DNA from: Opitutia bacterium
GTDB lineage: Bacteria; Verrucomicrobiota; Verrucomicrobiia; Opitutales; Seribacteraceae
Direction of reading: 5' to 3'
Assembly (NCBI GenBank): GCA_018646565.1
Contig: JABGUO010000066.1
Span: forward strand, 1-11,058
Length of the DNA stretch: 11,058 nt
The number at the start of each line of letters is the position of its first letter. Positions within the stretch are counted from its first letter, which is position 1. The translations under genes and the position numbers were made by a program. Below are positions 6,754 through 11,058 of the stretch, one piece after another. A model generated the notes under the pieces. It ran no database searches and was not told the DNA's origin. It was given only the letters and a program-made list of their open reading frames with translations.

Positions 6754-8517
6754 ATGAAGAGTTCAGCGATCACATCCTCTGTAAAACACGTATCAAGTGC
6801 TAAGTTAAAAACGATCAGAAAGCGCTTGGCGAATCTGTATGGAGTAGAGGAAGCGGATACTCTATTGGATCGATTTTTTCATATGATCGGGCGTTACGGA
6901 GTAGGGGTGAACCGAACCAACTTGTCGTCCAAGGTCATTTCCCAAAAGGATGCGGTGTTAATTACTTATGCGGATATGGTTTCGGATGGAAAGGCACATC
7001 CATTCTCCACCTTAAAAGAATTTTGTACTGCCCGGCTTAAGGGTGCATTTTCCGCGATTCACATTTTACCATTCTATCCATGGACTTCGGATGATGGATT
7101 TTCAGTAGTTGATTACCGCGAGGTGGATAAGAGGTATGGAAATTGGGATGATGTTTCCCGTTTATCGGAAGAATTTGAACTGATGTTCGATTTGGTCCTT
7201 AATCACTGTTCTTCGAAAAGTCCTTGGTTCCGCGAATATGTTTCCGGTATTGAACCAGGAAGTAATTACATTCTTGAAGGAGATGAAGAAGCTGATCTTT
7301 CCTCGGTTGTCAGACCCCGAGCCTCTCCACTACTTACTCCTTACCAAACCCGCAAGGGAGAAAGACATGTTTGGACCACATTCAGCGCTGACCAAGTTGA
7401 CCTGGATTGGACAAGCCCGGATCTCCTCTTCGAATTTCTTGATATCATTATGTTTTATGCGTCCCTTGGGTGCAGAATATTAAGACTGGATGCAGTGGCA
7501 TTTCTTTGGAAGGAGATTGGTACCAATTGCCTCCACCTTCCCAAGACACATGAAGTAATCAAATTGATTAGGAATTTCATTGAGGTAGTTGCCCCCGAAG
7601 TGCTGATTCTAACTGAGACAAATGTACCGCATCAGGAAAATATTTCATATTTCGGAAAGGGAGATGAGGCTCATGCAGTCTATCAATTCTCTCTCCCCCC
7701 CCTTTTACTTCATGGATTACTACAGGGTACAGCCAAGCATGTGACTAATTGGGCAGCTCATTTAGCTCCCCCGCCCAAGGGATGCCATTTTCTTAATTTT
7801 ACTGCCAGTCATGATGGCATTGGCGTTCGACCATTGGAGGGAATTTTAGACACGGACGAGATTCTCTCACTCGCGGATGAAGTGAGGGGAAATGGGGGGC
7901 ATGTATCAATGCGTAAACTCGAGGATGGATCCGAATTTCCCTACGAGTTAAATGCGACTTACTATGGTGCACTTTCTCACAAAAAAGACCCAGAACTTGG
8001 CAAGAAAAGGTTTCTTTGCTCCCAGGCAATTGCATTAGCGATGAAAGGAATTCCCGCAGTTTATTTCCACTCACTCTGTGCGACACCCAATTATACAGAG
8101 GGCGTCAAGGAAACCGGGCACAATCGCACTATTAACCGGAAGAAATGGAAAAGTGAAGAATTGGAAACCCTTTTAGAGGATGAAGAAAGTAACTCGGGAG
8201 AAATTTTTGAATGGTACACTCGAGTTTTGCGCAGACGGGCGTCGTGCCCAGCCTTTCATCCGGATGCATCTCAAAAAGTGATCGAATTGGGGGATGATAT
8301 TTTTGCTTTTGAGAGAAGGTCATTGGACGGAAGTCAGGTAATTATCTGTCTTTTTAATTTCCTTCCCCATGAAGTGAAGAGTAATCAAAAACAAACATTG
8401 GCATCCTATTTATCGAATGGTTCTGTTAAAGATTTGATTAGTGGCGGAGAATTTTCTTTTGATAATGAGTCGTTTGCCCTACGACCCTATCAAGCCCTCT
8501 GGCTCTGTCAGAATTGA
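6754..8517 (+). CDS. GH13 (subfamily 18-like) glycoside phosphorylase, probably glucosylglycerate phosphorylase
   Basis: A 587-residue TIM-barrel enzyme of the sucrose-phosphorylase type. The GH13 conserved regions are intact: region I DLVLNH (D146, N150, H151), region II RILRLDAVAFLW with nucleophile D246, region III ILTETN with acid/base E288, and region IV FTASHDGIG with D354 as transition-state stabiliser. ILPFYPWTSDDGFSVVDY (104-121) is typical of sucrose phosphorylase relatives. Such enzymes reversibly phosphorolyse an alpha-glucoside to glucose-1-phosphate. Characterised subfamily 18 specificities include sucrose, sucrose-6'-phosphate, glucosylglycerol and glucosylglycerate. Proximity to gpgS favours glucosylglycerate; the sequence alone does not exclude the others. 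The product would be cytosolic, as no signal peptide is visible. It is somewhat longer than sucrose phosphorylases (about 490-500 residues), closer to glucosylglycerate phosphorylases. ATG 6754 follows the GT stop by three bases. The stop is part of a TTGA overlap with the RsmE-like gene. A C8 run at 7695-7702 lies inside the gene, in frame. Confidence 0.85.
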   Translation: MKSSAITSSVKHVSSAKLKTIRKRLANLYGVEEADTLLDRFFHMIGRYGVGVNRTNLSSKVISQKDAVLITYADMVSDGKAHPFSTLKEFCTARLKGAFSAIHILPFYPWTSDDGFSVVDYREVDKRYGNWDDVSRLSEEFELMFDLVLNHCSSKSPWFREYVSGIEPGSNYILEGDEEADLSSVVRPRASPLLTPYQTRKGERHVWTTFSADQVDLDWTSPDLLFEFLDIIMFYASLGCRILRLDAVAFLWKEIGTNCLHLPKTHEVIKLIRNFIEVVAPEVLILTETNVPHQENISYFGKGDEAHAVYQFSLPPLLLHGLLQGTAKHVTNWAAHLAPPPKGCHFLNFTASHDGIGVRPLEGILDTDEILSLADEVRGNGGHVSMRKLEDGSEFPYELNATYYGALSHKKDPELGKKRFLCSQAIALAMKGIPAVYFHSLCATPNYTEGVKETGHNRTINRKKWKSEELETLLEDEESNSGEIFEWYTRVLRRRASCPAFHPDASQKVIELGDDIFAFERRSLDGSQVIICLFNFLPHEVKSNQKQTLASYLSNGSVKDLISGGEFSFDNESFALRPYQALWLCQN

Positions 8518-9239
8518 ATATTCTTCTAATCGCGGAGAAGGTTTCTTCTCTGGAATTGCCGGTTAATGGAGAAGCCGGAACTCATATTCTTCAGGTGTTT
8601 AATGCGAAATTGGGGGATACGATTGATATTGGGGTATGTAATGGCCCGCGAGGGAAAGCCATAATCGTTAGATTAAATAAGAATAGTTTAAAGTTGTCGA
8701 TCAAGTGGAATCAAGATCATACCAATGATCTTTATCCTGTTGGCTTATTGGTGGGGCTTTCTCGCCCACAAACCTGCAGAAAGATCTTGGAACAAGCTAG
8801 TACACTTGGAGTTTCCAGTATTGATTTCTTTATTTCGGACAAATCCGAACCGTCCTATCGGGACAGTAAACTGTGGAAGACAAAGGAATGGGAAGAAAAG
8901 ATACAAAAGGGGGTCGAGCAGGCTTTTTGTACTTATATCCCTCGATGTACAATTTGGTCCAACTTGGCTGAATGTATCGAGTCCCAGTCCGAGGATTCTT
9001 ATCGAATTGCCCTTGATAATTACAAAAGTACAGGAGTTCTTACGCCTTCCCGTGGTAAGAAAGAAAATACCCATTACCTTGTGGCAGTGGGTGCGGAACG
9101 TGGATGGTCGGACGCGGAAAGAAAACAGTTAAGAGCATCTGAGTTCTTACTTCTTTCTTTAGGAGATCGAGTCCTACGCCAAGAAACTGCGGTGGTTGTG
9201 GCAATTGGCCAATTGGTAAGTCAATTTTGGAAAAGTTAA
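8514..9239 (+). CDS. Divergent RsmE-like SPOUT methyltransferase
   Basis: A 241-residue relative of RsmE, the methyltransferase that makes m3U1498 in 16S rRNA. It keeps the family layout: a small N-terminal RNA-binding domain with THILQVFNAKLGD (23-35, compare HH..VLR...GD), SRPQTCRKILEQASTLGV (83-100), and a C-terminal trefoil-knot region with SLGDRVLRQETAV (215-227). The usual GPEGG loop reads GAERG (193-197). The SRPQ..RK, SYRDSKL and GVEQA segments resemble a shorter RsmE-like subgroup that I recall from proteobacteria rather than the canonical enzyme, and a canonical RsmE is encoded nearby at 9907-10644. The start is TTG 8514, overlapping the phosphorylase TGA (TTGA), which suggests translational coupling; no ATG fits near the conserved N-terminus. 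The stop overlaps the rsmD stop on the other strand. Family membership is secure; methylation of U1498 is doubtful, and it may modify another RNA position or have lost activity. Confidence 0.8.
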   Translation: MNILLIAEKVSSLELPVNGEAGTHILQVFNAKLGDTIDIGVCNGPRGKAIIVRLNKNSLKLSIKWNQDHTNDLYPVGLLVGLSRPQTCRKILEQASTLGVSSIDFFISDKSEPSYRDSKLWKTKEWEEKIQKGVEQAFCTYIPRCTIWSNLAECIESQSEDSYRIALDNYKSTGVLTPSRGKKENTHYLVAVGAERGWSDAERKQLRASEFLLLSLGDRVLRQETAVVVAIGQLVSQFWKS

Positions 9240-9805
9240 TTTTCTACTTGAAATAACCGGAATAAAGGAGAGCCTTTTTTACTCTTTCCAATCGTTTTAA
9301 CGAGATTCCAACCTTCAAAATCTGATTCTTCTTCAGGCGGAGCTTCATGAATCAGGAACCCCGCTTTTTTAATAATTTGATTTCTTTTAATTAATTCAAA
9401 AATCTGCGATCCCACTTTGGGGAATAAAGAATAAGGCGGATCAAGAAAAATAAGGTCGAAGTTGGATTGTTCGCTTTTGAGGTATTCGATCACATCTCGT
9501 CGTTCAATCATTACTACGCTTTGCTCCACCTTTGCACTTTTACAAACATTTGAAATGTTTTTTTGCAGACTACTTACCGCTTTTCTATGCTGTTCTACCA
9601 AAACTCCACCACTAGCTCCCCGACTGAGCGCCTCCAGACCATAAGATCCAGTTCCCGCAAACAAATCGAGAAAATGGGTTTCCATGACACTCGCACCAAG
9701 CGATGAAAATAATCTTTCCCGGTTTGCATCCGTGGCCGGTCTAATTTCTATCCCTTTGGCTACCTGTAGAGGAATTCCTCGGGCTAATCCTCCACATATT
9801 CTCAT
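9236..9805 (-). CDS. rsmD: 16S rRNA (guanine966-N2)-methyltransferase RsmD
   Basis: A 189-residue class I SAM-dependent methyltransferase of RsmD type, the usual family length. The N-terminus MRICGGLARGIPL followed by RPATDANRERLFSSL (22-36) matches the RsmD opening (R.(I/V).GG..RG, then RPT.D..RE.LF). The SAM-binding motif I is LDLFAGTGSYGLEALSRGA (46-64), with E71 as the probable ribose ligand, and the N6/N2-type catalytic motif is DPPY (122-125). It methylates G966 of 16S rRNA in the 30S subunit. ATG 9805 is the start, and the first residues are already conserved. It is transcribed away from rsmE across a 101-bp gap and ends tail to tail with the RsmE-like gene, the two stops sharing the palindrome TTAA at 9236-9239. 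Confidence is high. Confidence 0.93.
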   Translation of the reverse strand: MRICGGLARGIPLQVAKGIEIRPATDANRERLFSSLGASVMETHFLDLFAGTGSYGLEALSRGASGGVLVEQHRKAVSSLQKNISNVCKSAKVEQSVVMIERRDVIEYLKSEQSNFDLIFLDPPYSLFPKVGSQIFELIKRNQIIKKAGFLIHEAPPEEESDFEGWNLVKTIGKSKKGSPLFRLFQVEN

Positions 9806-9906
9806 GGAGCGATTGGGTTGAAATGGTGAAAATTGCTAATTTGCATTATTGAACAGAGGACTGAGGGTGATTGCCAAATGGAAGACTTTGTATTTAAAGA
9901 ATAAAG
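9806..9906. promoter_or_regulatory. Divergent intergenic region between rsmD and rsmE
   Basis: A 101-bp gap from which both rsmD (minus) and rsmE (plus) must be expressed. On the plus strand TTGCCA (9871-9876) and TTTAAA (9893-9898) are spaced by 16 bases and could be a sigma-70-like promoter giving a very short leader before ATG 9907. No comparable pair stands out for the minus strand. There is no clear Shine-Dalgarno element for either gene, no hairpin and no repeat. Confidence 0.35.
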
Positions 9907-10644
9907 ATGCCTCGTACAATGAGAACTTTTTTCGAACCCGACTTTATGGAGTCGGAAGATGTTATTTTATTGGATGAGGTCGAAAGTCACCACTTAAGCA
10001 AGGTACTACGCTTGCAAACAGGGGATTCCATCGAGGCACTTGACGGGCAAGGGAATCAATACTTAACCGAGATTAATCGGATGGACCGAAAGTGTGTCGA
10101 ATTACGAGTTGTGGACAAAAAGTTTTCCGCCCCGCTACAGCCTGCGTTTCGTCTCGCCGTTGCATTACCCAAGGGAAATAGGTGGGAGGATTTGATTCGC
10201 CCGCTCACGGAGTTGGGAGTCGCTCAATTGACCCCTTTAATCACCGATCATTCCGAATCCAAAAACGCGACAAAGAAGCAGGATGTAAAAATTCAAAAAT
10301 GGAAAAAAATAGCAATCGATGCCTGTAAACAATCCGGCAACCCATGGCTTCCACATTTTGACCTTCCACAAACCTTTTCTTTTTTCCTTACCACGATTCA
10401 AGAGGATGATAAAATCTTGATAGGAAGTTTATCCTCAAAATCTGCTCCCATTAAGAACTTGAAAAGCGGCACATCCACCCGAGTCTCGATTTTAATTGGA
10501 CCCGAGGGAGGGTGGAGCGAAAAAGAAGAATTACTGGGTGAAGAAAATGGGTTCACTCCATTCAGTCTAGGTTCGAACACACTTCGCTTAGAGACTGCGG
10601 CAATATGTGGATTGGCAGTTGCACGAGAAAGCTTCATTCTTTAA
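9907..10644 (+). CDS. rsmE: 16S rRNA (uracil1498-N3)-methyltransferase RsmE
   Basis: A 245-residue SPOUT methyltransferase with all canonical RsmE landmarks: ESHHLSKVLRLQTGD (26-40) in the PUA-like RNA-binding domain, LPKGNRWEDLIRPLTELGV (87-105), a Q-S-G-NPWLP segment (142-149), the SAM-site loop LIGPEGGWSEKE (196-207), and SLGSNTLRLETAA (220-232) forming the trefoil knot. The enzyme methylates U1498 in helix 44 of 16S rRNA in assembled 30S subunits. ATG 9907 gives MPRTMRTFF; ATG 9919 (MRTFFEP) is an alternative that would match the usual short N-terminus. It is divergent from rsmD and 12 bases upstream of the helix-turn-helix/membrane protein gene, so those two are probably co-transcribed. 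This copy, not the one at 8514-9239, is the likely housekeeping enzyme. Confidence 0.93.
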   Translation: MPRTMRTFFEPDFMESEDVILLDEVESHHLSKVLRLQTGDSIEALDGQGNQYLTEINRMDRKCVELRVVDKKFSAPLQPAFRLAVALPKGNRWEDLIRPLTELGVAQLTPLITDHSESKNATKKQDVKIQKWKKIAIDACKQSGNPWLPHFDLPQTFSFFLTTIQEDDKILIGSLSSKSAPIKNLKSGTSTRVSILIGPEGGWSEKEELLGEENGFTPFSLGSNTLRLETAAICGLAVARESFIL

Positions 10645-10656
10645 TAATACTGTTCT

Positions 10657-11058
10657 ATGTCCGAAGAATTTTCTGGAGAACAAAAGTTACGAATCGTACT
10701 GGAATCGATTATTAGAAATGTTCCGAAGGGGGAACAGAGTAAGAAGTATGGTGTGTCCGAAGAACAGTTTCAATCCTGGCACGATCATTTGATCCAAAAT
10801 GGGGGAAAAATTTTTGATCAATCCCAGCAGTACAATTCGAAGTCCCGCCATGGAAAAAAGAAGATGGGGCCGTTGGCAAAACTTTTTCTTAGTTTCAGCC
10901 TATTTACCAATCTGGGCTTACTCATTTTTGGAATTATTTATTCATTAAACAATGAAAATAGAAAAGAAGAATTAGTTGAGGATGAAATCAATTCAATCGA
11001 TTCGCCAGTCAATTTAGTTGACCGTTTTCCCGATGCAGTTGCTCCCCCCCCTGAGGGA
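10657..11058 (+). CDS. Transposase-like HTH protein with a transmembrane segment (3' partial)
   Basis: An open frame from ATG 10657 to the window edge, 134 residues without a stop, so the C-terminus is missing. Residues 5-45 (FSGEQKLRIVLESIIRNVPK, then SKKYGVSEEQFQSWHDHL) read like the helix-turn-helix of IS3-type OrfA/transposase_8 proteins: FS.E.KL.IVLE, then a YGVS...F..W recognition-helix region. A Lys/Arg-rich stretch (SKSRHGKKK, 61-69) precedes a hydrophobic helix of about 23 residues (74-96), which by the positive-inside rule puts the HTH domain in the cytoplasm. After the helix come an acidic segment (EELVEDE) and a Pro-rich region encoded in part by a C8 run. It follows rsmE by 12 bases. 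No catalytic transposase domain or terminal inverted repeat is seen, so it looks like a domesticated DNA-binding module on a membrane protein rather than an insertion sequence. Its function is unknown. Confidence 0.75.
   Translation, partial: MSEEFSGEQKLRIVLESIIRNVPKGEQSKKYGVSEEQFQSWHDHLIQNGGKIFDQSQQYNSKSRHGKKKMGPLAKLFLSFSLFTNLGLLIFGIIYSLNNENRKEELVEDEINSIDSPVNLVDRFPDAVAPPPEG

Noticed and set aside
6754..8517. Naming the GH13 enzyme sucrose phosphorylase
   Set aside because: The fold fits, but subfamily 18 has several specificities and the gpgS context favours glucosylglycerate; the acceptor loop could not be compared with certainty.
8745..9074. Minus-strand open frame of 109 codons opposite the RsmE-like gene
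   Set aside because: It lies fully antisense to a gene with clear family motifs, and its translation shows no recognisable domain.
10657..10800. Insertion sequence at the right edge
   Set aside because: Only an OrfA-like HTH is present; there are no terminal repeats or DDE domain in view, and the protein continues into a membrane segment.

Overview
The window is a gene-dense stretch of a chromosome from a probably marine, Gram-negative-type bacterium of moderate-to-low GC content. An AsmA-like envelope protein, a glucosylglycerate-type compatible-solute system and three ribosomal RNA methyltransferase genes sit side by side. The protein style (AsmA-like C-terminus, weak or absent Shine-Dalgarno sequences, several TTG/GTG starts, GpgS with a GH13 phosphorylase) would suit Verrucomicrobiota/Opitutae or a similar lineage, but no taxonomic marker is present and this assignment is tentative.

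Layout. (1) 3-1709, plus: the C-terminal part of a large AsmA-like protein whose 5' end lies outside the window. (2) 1717-5357, minus, read right to left: a degenerate M20-family metallopeptidase homologue, then gpgS (glucosyl-3-phosphoglycerate synthase) joined to it by an ATGA overlap, then a GT4-like glycosyltransferase. (3) 5446-9239, plus, diverging from the previous operon: a second GT4-type glycosyltransferase, a GH13 sucrose-phosphorylase-like enzyme (best guess glucosylglycerate phosphorylase), and a divergent RsmE-like SPOUT methyltransferase joined to it by a TTGA overlap. (4) 9236-9805, minus: rsmD, whose stop overlaps the preceding stop tail to tail. (5) 9907-11058, plus: canonical rsmE, then a membrane protein with a transposase-like helix-turn-helix N-terminus, cut by the window end.

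How the genes may work together. GpgS joins an activated glucose to 3-phosphoglycerate. The two glycosyltransferases could extend this product, for example to mannosylglucosylglycerate or a longer glycoside. The GH13 enzyme could recover glucose-1-phosphate from glucosylglycerate. Synthesis and breakdown genes therefore flank one 88-bp divergent control region (5358-5445). No GpgP-type phosphatase, transporter or regulator for the pathway is visible here.

The most unusual items are the M20 homologue, which by eye has lost the catalytic Glu and one complete zinc half-site; the second RsmE-like protein tied to the sugar operon, with an altered GPEGG loop; and the helix-turn-helix/transmembrane protein at the right edge. 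No RNA genes, CRISPR arrays, complete insertion sequences or intergenic stretches over 300 bases are present.
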